From Curtobacterium sp. Leaf183 (GTDB lineage: Bacteria > Actinomycetota > Actinomycetes > Actinomycetales > Microbacteriaceae): 64,000 bases of DNA. The notes beneath the pieces were generated by a model. That model did not search any database. It had not been told where the DNA came from and saw only the letters and a list, made by a program, of their open reading frames with translations. Location of the stretch: NCBI RefSeq assembly GCF_001424385.1, contig NZ_LMPO01000009.1:695279-759278 (forward strand), given 5' to 3'. The translations under genes and the position numbers were made by a program. Below are positions 41,911-50,397 of the stretch, one piece after another (the stretch's first letter is position 1; each line of letters begins with the position of its first letter).

Positions 41911-43416
41911 TTGTTCCAGACCACCACCACGCTCCGCCGTTGCACGGTCGCCACCGCCGTGCTCGTCGCCGTCGGTTCGACCGCACTCGGCCTCGGGACG
42001 ACGGCAGCCGTCGCCGACACCGCTCCGACCGCATCGTCCGCCGCGGTGTCGACGTCGTCGGACACTCCGACGGCGGACGATGCTGTCAGCGACGCTCCGT
42101 CCGCGGCGACACCCGCGACCGAAGCGCCGTCAGCGGACGGGACGCTCGCCGGCTCGAACGCGGCTCCCAGCGCGAGTGCGACACCGACCGACGCCGCGCC
42201 GACCGAAGCCAGGCCCGTCGACGCCACGCCCGGTGATGCCCCGACCTCCGCCGCGCAGCCCGCCGCAGCGCCGTCGGCCGAAGCCACCTCGGTCGTGCCC
42301 GCTGCGGCGACCCCGGCGGGCACGGCCACCGTCAGCGGGACCGTCATGCGCTGGCACACCCTGACGGCGGACACGTCCGGCTGGCCCGCCGACACATCGT
42401 TCACGTACCAGTGGCAGACGGCCTTCGCGGGCGGCGACCCGATCGACCTGCCGGGTGCGACACAGTCGACCACGACGATCAGCCCGGTCCTCGGCGACCT
42501 CGACCAGCTCCGCGTCGTCGTCACCGGAACGGCTCCGGGACAGGAACCGACCGCCGTGGCGAGCGCCCTGACCGGTCCGGTGGCAGAGAACCCCGACATG
42601 CGATGGGGGTACCTCGGCGTCCGGACGGGCGAGGCGACCTCGGGCGTGCAGTTCTCGGCGCAGCTCAACGCCTTCGACGGCGACGGTCTGCAGTACTTCG
42701 TCAGCGGTGGCCCCGAAGGCGGCCCGGACGCGAGCGTGCTGCCCGCGGGGCTGACGTTCGCCGCTGACGGCACCCTGTCCGGGACCCCCACCACGACCGG
42801 TGTCATCGAGTTCTGGGTGCACACGTCCACGGGTACGCACCCGAACGGCACCGAGGTCTCCCGGTACGTCCTGACCGTGCAGCCCGGTGCGGTGACCGAC
42901 ATGTCAGTCGTCATCCGTGGTGCCGGTGATGCGACCACCGCGCCGACCTGGTTGGCCACCTCCGACGGAACGGTCATCCACAGCGACTCCCCCGAGGTGC
43001 AGACCGGCGATGTGACCGCCCCGATCCGGGTCCGTCAGGACGGCTCCCTCGAGCTCGACGCGCTGGGGTTCGACCAGCAGGACAACGTGGCGCCACTCGA
43101 GGACCTGACCTGGTCGTCCTCGGAACCGGGCGACACCTTCACCCCGACTGGCGCGGTCGACGCCGTGACGCTCCGCTTCGTGCACGCGAGCCCACACGTC
43201 ATCACGGCCCGTTCCGGTTCGGTCAGCGTGCGCTTCACCGTGCAGGTCGACCCGGTGCCCGCGGCGGCAACGTCCGTCTCGACGACGCCGCGCACGCCCG
43301 CCGGACAGCTGGCCTTCACCGGAGCGGACCCGTCCAGCCCGCTCGCCTGGGCGCTCGGGCTGATGGCAGCGGGTGCCGCACTCGTGGTGGCCCGGGTCCG
43401 GCGACGCCGCGCCTGA
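41911..43416 (+). CDS. Sortase-anchored surface protein with LAFTG motif (A)
   Basis: The 501-residue protein has a signal peptide (LRRCTVATAVLVAVGSTALG, cleavage near AVAD) and an Ala/Thr/Ser/Pro-rich stalk of about 100 residues. Ig-like or cadherin-like beta domains follow (FTYQWQTAFAGGDPIDL; LPAGLTFAADGTLSGTP is a Dystroglycan/Ig-type motif). It ends with LAFTGAD, a membrane span and RVRRRRA. LAFTG is the actinobacterial class E-type sortase signal. TTG 41911 has GGGGGGA just upstream, so I prefer it over GTG 41875. The protein is tandem with a paralogue. No sortase gene is in the window. Confidence 0.85.
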   Translation: MFQTTTTLRRCTVATAVLVAVGSTALGLGTTAAVADTAPTASSAAVSTSSDTPTADDAVSDAPSAATPATEAPSADGTLAGSNAAPSASATPTDAAPTEARPVDATPGDAPTSAAQPAAAPSAEATSVVPAAATPAGTATVSGTVMRWHTLTADTSGWPADTSFTYQWQTAFAGGDPIDLPGATQSTTTISPVLGDLDQLRVVVTGTAPGQEPTAVASALTGPVAENPDMRWGYLGVRTGEATSGVQFSAQLNAFDGDGLQYFVSGGPEGGPDASVLPAGLTFAADGTLSGTPTTTGVIEFWVHTSTGTHPNGTEVSRYVLTVQPGAVTDMSVVIRGAGDATTAPTWLATSDGTVIHSDSPEVQTGDVTAPIRVRQDGSLELDALGFDQQDNVAPLEDLTWSSSEPGDTFTPTGAVDAVTLRFVHASPHVITARSGSVSVRFTVQVDPVPAAATSVSTTPRTPAGQLAFTGADPSSPLAWALGLMAAGAALVVARVRRRRA

Positions 43417-43440
43417 CCACCATCACGAGCTGACGAAGCG

Positions 43441-43479
43441 GACACAGCGGCCACTCCGGATCGGTGTGGCCGCTGTGTC
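43441..43479 (+). terminator. Terminator of surface protein A gene
   Basis: GACACAGCGGCCAC and GTGGCCGCTGTGTC form a perfect 14-bp stem with an 11-base loop, 24 bases past the stop. Confidence 0.75.
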
Positions 43480-43640
43480 GTGCGGTGCGGGAGCCCGCAC
43501 CGGACCCCCAACCCGGGTCACATTTCGGCACCCCATACCCGATTGGCCTCGCGAGTACCAGTACGCTCCGATCACGCTCGAGATTCTCGGCGGATTCTTA
43601 CGATCCGGCACCCGACCGGACCTGACCCACAGGGGAACCC

Positions 43641-45161
43641 GTGCACCGCAGCACCTCCGCAGCCCGACGCGCCTGCGCCGTCGGCACCACCATCGCACTC
43701 ATCGGCCTGACGACCGGCCTCGGCGTCTTCTCGGCGTCCACGGCGTACGCGGTCGACACCGACAGTGCTCCGACGACGACGATCACGACCACCGATGCCG
43801 GCGCACCGGCGGACTCGTCGACGCCGACCGACCCGTCGGTGCCGACCGACTCGCCGACGCCGACCGACTCGAACGGATCGACGGCCCCGGCGACGGACCA
43901 GCCGACCGCTCCCGCCACCGACCCGGCCGCCGCGCCGACCGCCCCGGCGACGACCGGCACGGGCAGCACTCCGGCCAAGGCCCCGAAGGCCGCCGTCTCG
44001 GCGCAGGCAGTCGCGTCCGAGGCGCAGATCGTCGGCGACCCGAAGGTCGGCGTCACCCTGCGCGCCGACGCCCCGGAGGTCACCGGCCCCTACGCCTACG
44101 CCTGGTCCACGGACGGCGGTGTCACCGTCGCGTCGACGTCGAGCGTGTACGTGCTGAAGGCAGCCGACCTGGGCAAGCGCATCACGGTCGTCATCACCGG
44201 CGCGAACGGCGACACCGCGACCGCGACGACCGCCGAGGTCACCGAGGACGTCGCGTTCGACACGGCGACCACGGCCGACGCACCGCGGACGATCGAGGTC
44301 ACCGCGGGCGACACGCTCAACGAGACCTTCGAGGTGGCGAAGGGCAGCGCGCCCGTCTCGTACGCGATCGGCTACACCGACCCGGACAGCTCCGACCCGA
44401 CCGACCCCGACGACCAGCCCGAGTCGTACCTGCCGTACGAGAGCGTGTTCGACACGTCGACCGCCACGCTGCGTGGCCAGGTCACGTCGTCCGGTGTGTA
44501 CGACTTCACCGTCGTCGCCTCGAACGGCACCTCGACCGCGACCCAGTACGTCGAGGTCGTCGTCGACCCGGCGCAGGCGATCGGTGTCATGGCCTCAGCG
44601 ACCGACCGGTCTTCCCAGGACGCGTTCGACGGCGTGAACCCGACCACGGCGTGGATCATCGAGCCCGACGCGTCCGTCCTGACGATCGTCTTCCCCGCTG
44701 ACCTCAGCCAGGACCCGACCATCACCGACGGTGGACAGCCGACCGTCAACCAGGGCGGCTCGCTCTGGGTGAACGGCTCGCCCGTCGACCAGTACGGCAA
44801 CGACACGACGCAGTACGACGACGAGGGCAACGCCCCGCAGCCGACCGTCACGAGCGACCACGCGACCGACCAGATCGCGTTCGACGAGGACGAGTTCGCC
44901 ACGAAGGTCACGTTCCCGACGGCGTCGACCCACCGACTGACGGTGGCCGCCGACGACCTGTCGGTCTCCTTCCCGGTGACGGTCGACCCGACCGTCGCCG
45001 CCGTCGCCCCCGTCGCGGCAGCCACCCCGACCACCCCGAAGGGCCAGCTCGCCTTCACCGGTTCGGACACGACGGGTGCACTCCCGTGGGGTCTCGCGAT
45101 GCTCGCCGCGGGCGCCGGTCTGGTCGGCCTCCGCGCGCTGCGACGCCGCACCCAGCGCTAG
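43641..45161 (+). CDS. Sortase-anchored surface protein with LAFTG motif (B)
   Basis: The 506-residue paralogue of the upstream protein has a signal peptide ending near AYAVD and a Thr/Pro/Ser stalk with repeated PTDS-type units. An Ig-like module follows (VGDPKVGVTLRAD, then YAYAWSTDGG), then further beta domains, LAFTGSD, a membrane span and RALRRRTQR. GTG 43641 follows AGGGGAA. Both genes have TACGAT about 40-60 bases upstream, a possible shared -10. Ligand unknown; such stalked proteins serve in adhesion or as wall cover. Confidence 0.87.
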   Translation: MHRSTSAARRACAVGTTIALIGLTTGLGVFSASTAYAVDTDSAPTTTITTTDAGAPADSSTPTDPSVPTDSPTPTDSNGSTAPATDQPTAPATDPAAAPTAPATTGTGSTPAKAPKAAVSAQAVASEAQIVGDPKVGVTLRADAPEVTGPYAYAWSTDGGVTVASTSSVYVLKAADLGKRITVVITGANGDTATATTAEVTEDVAFDTATTADAPRTIEVTAGDTLNETFEVAKGSAPVSYAIGYTDPDSSDPTDPDDQPESYLPYESVFDTSTATLRGQVTSSGVYDFTVVASNGTSTATQYVEVVVDPAQAIGVMASATDRSSQDAFDGVNPTTAWIIEPDASVLTIVFPADLSQDPTITDGGQPTVNQGGSLWVNGSPVDQYGNDTTQYDDEGNAPQPTVTSDHATDQIAFDEDEFATKVTFPTASTHRLTVAADDLSVSFPVTVDPTVAAVAPVAAATPTTPKGQLAFTGSDTTGALPWGLAMLAAGAGLVGLRALRRRTQR

Positions 45162-45175
45162 CCGGGAGGACCGTC

Positions 45176-45213
45176 ACGGCCCCGTCGGACCCCACCGGGT
45201 CCGACGGGGCCGT
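45176..45213 (+). terminator. Terminator of surface protein B gene
   Basis: Two 17-base arms (starting ACGGCCCCG, ending CGGGGCCGT) pair perfectly around CACC. TTCGTT follows, the most intrinsic-like terminator of the window. Confidence 0.85.
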
Positions 45214-45257
45214 TTCGTTCGCCTCCCGCGCCCCGCCGGATGGGTAGCGTTGCCCGC

Positions 45258-45890
45258 ATGCCCACGCTGCTGCACATCGACTCCTCGGCCGACCTCGCCC
45301 ACTCCCGCTCGCGCGCCCTGACCGCGGCGTTCGCCGACGCCTGGCGTGCCCGTGGTCCGGAGTACACGGTGACGCGCCGCGACCTGCACACGTCGCCGCT
45401 GCCGCACCTGGAGACGTCGGCGCTGCACTGGGCAGCGGGCGACCGCACGTCCGAGGAGTCCGTCGACCCGGCCGCCGAGGCCCTGCGCCAGGAGGTCATC
45501 GACGAGCTGCTCGCCGCCGATGCCGTCGTGGTCGGTGCGCCGCTGTACAACTACACGGTGCCGTCGAGCCTGAAGGCCTGGATCGACCGCATCCACATCC
45601 CCGGCGTGCTCGCGGGTGACGTCCAGCCCCTCGCCGGACGGCCGGTCGTGACCGTCGTCAGCCGCGGCGGCACCTACGACGCCGGCACCCCGACCGAGCT
45701 CTGGGACCACGGCTCCCCCGTGCTCGAGATCGTCCTGGCCAGTGCCCTGGGCATGCGGCACTACCCGGTCACGGTGAGTGCGACGCTCGCGGACCGGCTG
45801 CCCGACCTGGCACCGCTCGCCGACCACGCCACGGCCGAGTTCCATGACGCGAGGACCACGCTCGAACGGCTCGCCACCACCGTCCTCTGA
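45258..45890 (+). CDS. azoR: FMN-dependent NADH:quinone reductase / azoreductase
   Basis: The 210-residue flavodoxin-fold protein has LLHIDSSADLAHSRSRALT (FMN phosphate loop), VVGAPLYNYTVPSSLKAWID and VVTVVSRGGTYD, all AzoR signatures. It reduces quinones and azo compounds with NADH by two-electron transfer. It is monocistronic. Confidence 0.93.
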   Translation: MPTLLHIDSSADLAHSRSRALTAAFADAWRARGPEYTVTRRDLHTSPLPHLETSALHWAAGDRTSEESVDPAAEALRQEVIDELLAADAVVVGAPLYNYTVPSSLKAWIDRIHIPGVLAGDVQPLAGRPVVTVVSRGGTYDAGTPTELWDHGSPVLEIVLASALGMRHYPVTVSATLADRLPDLAPLADHATAEFHDARTTLERLATTVL

Positions 45891-45920
45891 CGGCAGCGGC
45901 TCGTCGGCCGCGGAGCCCGC

Positions 45921-45955
45921 TCAGGCGGGGCGGATCTCGTCCGCACGACCCAGCA
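45921..45955 (-). pseudogene. 3'-end remnant of the MBL-fold hydrolase gene
   Basis: On the minus strand this reads MLGRADEIRPA-stop. The intact MBL gene 776 bp away ends GRADEVRPA-stop. The first 29 bases match 26 of 29 between 45921 and 46697. It sits right behind the hicB stop, so hicAB is flanked by direct copies of the target gene's end. Confidence 0.65.
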
Positions 45956-45958
45956 TGA

Positions 45959-46351
45959 TCACGACGCCGACGCGAGCTGGTGGACGCGCTGGGGCGAGAC
46001 ACCGAGCAGGGACGCCGTCTCAGCGTAGGTGTACCCGTCAGCGCGCATCGCTCGGACGACCTCGCGTGCAAGCGACGCGGCCTCGGCCGCCTCGCTGCGC
46101 GCCGCTTCGGCCTTCTGACGCGACACCTCCCACTTCGCGCGGGCGTCGTCCGGGAGCACGAAGTGCACGTCGATCTCGACGTCGTCCTCTGGCACGTCGA
46201 GGGTCAGCGCGACGCACTCTCGCGCCATCCACTCGACGTCTGTCACTCGTCGGGCCTGGGTCGCGGCGTCGACCGACGGGATGTCGATCGCCCACCACCG
46301 ACCTTCGCGGTGGGCTCGTGCTTGGTAGACCGCCATGATCGCTCCGTTCAT
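45959..46351 (-). CDS. hicB: HicB-family antitoxin
   Basis: The 130-residue antitoxin has an N-terminal HicB partial RNase-H fold (MAVYQARAHREGRWWAIDIP, then ATQARRVTDVEWMARECVAL). A C-terminal helix-turn-helix follows (YTYAETASLLGVSPQRVHQL), which should bind its own promoter. ATG 46351 overlaps the hicA stop by 4 bases (ATGA). HicB masks the HicA active site. Confidence 0.9.
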   Translation of the reverse strand: MNGAIMAVYQARAHREGRWWAIDIPSVDAATQARRVTDVEWMARECVALTLDVPEDDVEIDVHFVLPDDARAKWEVSRQKAEAARSEAAEAASLAREVVRAMRADGYTYAETASLLGVSPQRVHQLASAS

Positions 46352-46554
46352 CGCCAGCTCCCGGGTACGTCCGGGAATCGCTTCACCACTTGCCGAACCA
46401 CACCCGGGCTGATCTCACCGTGTCGCGGCAACACCAGTCGCCCCTCGCCGCGGGGCCCACACCACACCTCGTGGCTTCCCTTGATGCGATCCACCCACCA
46501 GCCTTTCGCACGCAGGAACGTCGCCACATCCCGATGCCGTACTGCTCGAACCAC
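46348..46554 (-). CDS. hicA: HicA-family mRNA interferase toxin
   Basis: The 68-residue toxin has the HicA dsRBD-like fold: FLRAKGWWVDRIKGSHEVW with the catalytic His 28, then GRLVLPRHGEISPGVVRQVV. HicA cleaves mRNA without the ribosome. The toxin-first order is the usual one. GTG 46554 follows AGAGGG at about 10 bases. The 142 bases upstream, to the MBL gene stop, show no further gene. Confidence 0.9.
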   Translation of the reverse strand: MVRAVRHRDVATFLRAKGWWVDRIKGSHEVWCGPRGEGRLVLPRHGEISPGVVRQVVKRFPDVPGSWR

Positions 46555-46696
46555 GGTATCAATGCCCTCTTGTCGTCGCCATCAATGGGCACTAGAGAGC
46601 ACCCCCTCACGACCACGGTAGAAAGCTGCGACACCGCTCGGAGGTGCGCTCCTTCAGCTGTTGAGAACATCGAGTTCGTCCACGACTGTGGAGGGG

Positions 46697-47746
46697 TCAG
46701 GCGGGGCGGACCTCGTCCGCGCGGCCGATCAGGTCGACGTGGAAGGCCGTCTGCGTCAGCGCGCTCGCGAGCAGGAAGCCGGTCATCGACTCGATCCCGC
46801 CGCTGAACGGCACGCGCGAGGCGACCTCGAACAGGGTGGGTGCGTCGAGCGTGTCCAGCGCCGCGGCGACGTGCCGGCTGCGCTCCTCGCGGTGCCGGGT
46901 CAGCGTGCGCGCTCGGGTGACCACGTCGCGGAACCGGTACTCGTGCCCCGGACAGACCTCGAGGTCGGCGTACGGGTCGAGTCGCGCGAGCGAGGCCAGG
47001 TAGTCCCCCAGCGGGTTCGTGTCCGTCCGTCCGCCGAGCCCGATGCCCGGGTTGATGCGCGGCAGCACGTGGTCGCCGGTGAACAGCAGCCCGTCGCCCT
47101 CGTCGACGAAGCACAGGTGCCCCGCCGTGTGACCGGGGGTCCACAGCGCACGGATCGTCCGACCCGCGACCGGCAGCACGTCGCCGTCGTCGAGCAGCAC
47201 GTCGGCGAACGGCGTCACCGCGGCTCCGAGCCCGAGACGACGGCCGGTCCCCCACGCTGCGCTCACCCCGGCGCGCAGGTCGTCCGGGATCCCCCACGTC
47301 GCGATGTCCGCCTCGTGCCGCTCGGCGTCCGGGCGTTCGTGCTCGAGCGCCCGGACCTCGAGCCCGTGCATCGCGACCGACGCCCCCGACGCGTGACGGA
47401 CGGCAGCCGCGGCGCCCAGGTGGTCGGCGTGCAGGTGCGTCACGACGACGTGGCCGACGTCGGCGACCGAGCGGCCGATCGCGGCGAGACCCGCGGACAG
47501 GACCTCGAGCTCGCCGCCGTCGCTCCAACCGGGGTCGATGACCGTCAGCACCCCGTCGGAACCCTCGACGACGTACACGAGCGTGGCGTCCGGCACCCCG
47601 GACCGGAAGGGGACGGCGAGCGTCCAGATGCCCGGACGGACTTCCTCGACCGGCGGGAGCACCCCGTCGGCGAGCGCCTGCGCCTGCACGGGACTGACCG
47701 GAGTCGGGGGCGACGCGGCCGGCGGCGGGGACGGGACGGTCGACAC
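46697..47746 (-). CDS. MBL-fold metallohydrolase, glyoxalase II-like
   Basis: The 349-residue protein has THLHADHLG (metal site 1), CPGHEYRF and PGHTAGHLCFVDEGDGLLFTGDH, giving all metallo-beta-lactamase ligands. A C-terminal winged-helix-like region of about 80 residues resembles the BLACT tail of LACTB2-type enzymes. It hydrolyses thioesters, lactones or RNA, which cannot be resolved here. Its final codons recur behind hicB. It starts with GTG and is divergent from the ligase gene. Confidence 0.9.
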   Translation of the reverse strand: MSTVPSPPPAASPPTPVSPVQAQALADGVLPPVEEVRPGIWTLAVPFRSGVPDATLVYVVEGSDGVLTVIDPGWSDGGELEVLSAGLAAIGRSVADVGHVVVTHLHADHLGAAAAVRHASGASVAMHGLEVRALEHERPDAERHEADIATWGIPDDLRAGVSAAWGTGRRLGLGAAVTPFADVLLDDGDVLPVAGRTIRALWTPGHTAGHLCFVDEGDGLLFTGDHVLPRINPGIGLGGRTDTNPLGDYLASLARLDPYADLEVCPGHEYRFRDVVTRARTLTRHREERSRHVAAALDTLDAPTLFEVASRVPFSGGIESMTGFLLASALTQTAFHVDLIGRADEVRPA

Positions 47747-47831
47747 CCGGCCACCTTACTGACGCGACGGACGTGGTCGAGCCGAGCCGGGCCTCCCGGG
47801 CCGTGACGGTGCGCACGCGTAGACAGGAGCC

Positions 47832-48875
47832 ATGGAGATCGCACCGATGCTCGCCAAGGCCGTCCCCGACGTCCCCGAACCCGACAGTGTCCGGGGTGGG
47901 CTGCGCTACGAACCGAAGTGGGACGGGTTCCGCGGGATCGTCACGATCGACGGCGACGACGTCGAGATCGGCAGCCGCGGCGCCAAGCCGCTGACCCGGT
48001 ACTTCCCCGAGCTGGTGGAGGCGTTCCGCGCCCAGTTCGGCGGCCGCGAGCACCCGGTCGTGCTCGACGGCGAGGTCGTCCTGCGCACGGGCGAGCCGGG
48101 GCACGAGCGCCTCCACTGGGAGGCGCTGTCGCAGCGGATCCACCCCGCCGCCTCGCGGATCGCGAAGCTCAGCGTCGAGACCCCCGCGCAGTTCGTCGCG
48201 TTCGACCTGCTCGCGGCCGACGGCGACGAACTCACCGACCTGCCGTTCGACGAGCGGCGCTCCCGCCTCGAGGCCCTGGCCGCCGACGTCAGCGACCCGC
48301 TGTACGTGACACGGACCACGCTCGACGTCGAGCAGGCGCGCGCCTGGCTCGAGACGTTCGAGGGCGCCGGGCTGGACGGCGTCGTGGCGAAGCCGCGCAT
48401 CCGTCCGTACGAGCCGGGCAAGCGCACGATGCTCAAGGTGAAGCACCACCGCACCGCCGACGTCGTGGCGATCGGGTACCGCGTGCACAAGAGCGGCAGC
48501 GGGGTCGGCTCGCTGCTGGTCGGGCTGTACGACGACGACGGCGAGCTCCGCCAGGTCGGCGGGGTGTCGGCGTTCTCCGACAAGCGACGGCTCGCGCTGG
48601 TCGAGGAGCTCGAGCCCGTCGTGCTCCGCGATGCGGACGGGAGGCCCGTGACCGGGGACGGCGAGAAGTCACGGTTCTCGTCGGGTCGCGACACGTCGTT
48701 CGTGCGGCTGGAACCGTCGGTCGTGCTCGAGGTGCGCTACGACCAGATGGAGGGCGACCGCTTCCGGCACACCGTCCAGTTCGAGCGGTGGCGCCCCGAC
48801 CGCGATGCGCGGTCGTGTGGTTTCGAGCAACTCGAGGTTCCGGGAGCGTACGACCTCCGGAAAGTGCTGTCCTGA
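47832..48875 (+). CDS. ATP-dependent DNA ligase, LigC/LigD-ligase type
   Basis: The 347-residue ligase has the adenylation motif EPKWDGFRG (Lys 29), VLDGEVVL, LDGVVAKP and MLKVKHHR (motif V). An OB-fold follows from about 215. It lacks the polymerase and phosphoesterase domains of full LigD; a polymerase is encoded separately on the other strand 400 bp away. These would act together in end joining or gap repair. No Ku gene is in the window. Confidence 0.94.
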   Translation: MEIAPMLAKAVPDVPEPDSVRGGLRYEPKWDGFRGIVTIDGDDVEIGSRGAKPLTRYFPELVEAFRAQFGGREHPVVLDGEVVLRTGEPGHERLHWEALSQRIHPAASRIAKLSVETPAQFVAFDLLAADGDELTDLPFDERRSRLEALAADVSDPLYVTRTTLDVEQARAWLETFEGAGLDGVVAKPRIRPYEPGKRTMLKVKHHRTADVVAIGYRVHKSGSGVGSLLVGLYDDDGELRQVGGVSAFSDKRRLALVEELEPVVLRDADGRPVTGDGEKSRFSSGRDTSFVRLEPSVVLEVRYDQMEGDRFRHTVQFERWRPDRDARSCGFEQLEVPGAYDLRKVLS

Positions 48876-48984
48876 GTGCGCGAGTTGTCCGTTTCTCGAA
48901 ACTAGTTAGGCAAACTAGTGAGTGCGTGGAAGGATCGATCCATCGGCAGCCGAGGTGGCTGCTGAGGGATCGGAGCGGATCGAC

Positions 48985-49146
48985 ATGAGCAACGCAACTC
49001 TCGTTCGACACGCGCAGCGGCACCCGTTCACCGAGGTGCGCGAGGCGCGTCACCAGCGCGCACTGCAGCTGAGTGCCGTCGTCACCGCCATCGCCGGCGT
49101 GACCGCGACGGCACTCGCGCTCGTCACGATCGGACTCGGCGCATGA
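48985..49146 (+). CDS. Small single-span membrane protein, 53 residues
   Basis: A basic N-terminal half (VRHAQRHPFTEVREARHQ) is followed by a hydrophobic helix (LQLSAVVTAIAGVTATALAL) that would span the membrane once. CGGAG lies upstream. It overlaps the next ORF by 4 bases (ATGA). Family unknown. The A/T-rich sequence around 48890-48925, with two ACTAGT sites, probably holds its promoter. Confidence 0.6.
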   Translation: MSNATLVRHAQRHPFTEVREARHQRALQLSAVVTAIAGVTATALALVTIGLGA

Positions 49147-49283
49147 TCGTCGACGGCATCACCGACCGCAACCGCGGCACCTGGTCCAAGCTCACGCGCC
49201 TGCACACCGCCACGATCGACCTGCCGATGCACACCAAGCGCGTCGACGACTCCGACCGTCGCCCGGACCGCCCCACGCTCTAG
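49143..49283 (+). CDS. Small polar protein, 46 residues
   Basis: This ORF starts with ATG overlapping the stop of the 53-residue gene and encodes a polar, basic peptide (RNRGTWSKLTRLHTATIDLP in the middle). Coupling and codon use support it. Its TAG shares CTAG with the convergent polymerase stop. Function unknown; it may be a partner of the membrane peptide. Confidence 0.5.
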   Translation: MIVDGITDRNRGTWSKLTRLHTATIDLPMHTKRVDDSDRRPDRPTL

Positions 49284-50320
49284 TCCGTCGGGTCGGGTGC
49301 CGCGGGCTTCTTCGCACGCGAGGGCTGCACGCGCGGCGGCTCGCCGGGCATCTTCGGGAAGTCCGGCGGGAACGGCAGTTCACCGAGGCCGTTCCCCAGG
49401 TCCCGCTCCCACCACGCGAGCAGCGGAGCGATCGAGCCGGGCTGCTCGCCCATCGACTCCCACGGGTCGCCGGTCGTCCGCAGTCGCTCGGGCATCGACA
49501 GGATCGTGAACGTCGTCGGGTCCGCGTCGCGGAGTTCGTCCCAGGCCAGTGGCGCCGACACCGATGCGTGTGCGAGGGCGCGCGGGCTGTAGGCACCCGC
49601 CATCGTCCGGTCGCGGTTCGCCTGGTTGAAGTCGACCAACACGCGCTGGCCGCGCTCCTCCTTCCACCACGCGGTGGTCACCCGATCGGGCATCCGCCGT
49701 TCGAGTTCACGCGCGGCAGCGATGACGGCGTGCCGCACGTCGAGGAACTCGTGCTCGGGTTGGATCGGGGCGAAGACGTGCAGTCCCCGGTTGCCGCTGG
49801 TCTTGACCCACGCGGTCAGCCCGACCTCGTCGAGGACCTTCCGGAGTTCCTCGGCAGCGGGCACGGCGTCACGGAAGTCGGTACCGGGCTGCGGGTCGAG
49901 GTCGATGCGGAGCTGGTCCGGGTGGTCGCTGTCCTCCGCGCGCGACGCCCATGGGTGGAACACGACCGTGTTCATCTGTGCCGCCCACACCGCGACGGCC
50001 GGCTCGTCGAGCACGAGCTGGGGGTGCGACCGGCCGCTTGGGTAGGTGACCGTGACGTCGCGGACGTACTCGGGGGCGCCCTTGGGCGGGTTCTTCGAGA
50101 AGAACGAGTCGCCGTCGATGCCGGCGCCGTAGCGCTGCAGGGAGACCGGCCGGTCGCCGTTCGCCCGAACAAAGGGGCCGCCGACCGCGACCAGGTACTC
50201 CGCGAGCTGGAGCTTCGTGATCCCGACGTCTGGGAACAGCACGCGGGACGGGCTGCTGATCCGGACCTCGCGGTCGCCGTGCGGCCCCGGGACCGTCAGC
50301 GTCGTCGCTTCGCTCGCCAT
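49280..50320 (-). CDS. LigD-type primase-polymerase (AEP family)
   Basis: The 346-residue protein matches the polymerase domain of LigD: SRVLFPDVGITKLQLAEY, RYGAGIDGDSFFSKNPPKGA, the catalytic LRIDLDPQPG (two Asp), SGNRGLHVFAPI and VDFNQANRDRTMAGAYSPR. It fills gaps at broken ends with NTPs. ATG 50320 is used, the residues before it being unlike the family. It is stand-alone and convergent with the small dicistron. Confidence 0.94.
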   Translation of the reverse strand: MASEATTLTVPGPHGDREVRISSPSRVLFPDVGITKLQLAEYLVAVGGPFVRANGDRPVSLQRYGAGIDGDSFFSKNPPKGAPEYVRDVTVTYPSGRSHPQLVLDEPAVAVWAAQMNTVVFHPWASRAEDSDHPDQLRIDLDPQPGTDFRDAVPAAEELRKVLDEVGLTAWVKTSGNRGLHVFAPIQPEHEFLDVRHAVIAAARELERRMPDRVTTAWWKEERGQRVLVDFNQANRDRTMAGAYSPRALAHASVSAPLAWDELRDADPTTFTILSMPERLRTTGDPWESMGEQPGSIAPLLAWWERDLGNGLGELPFPPDFPKMPGEPPRVQPSRAKKPAAPDPTD

Positions 50321-50397
50321 GCAGGGGAACCTACTCGTGCGTGCCCGTGGGCGCTGCCGCACCGGCGTCCGTGGGCCCGGCGCGGCAGGATGGGTGG

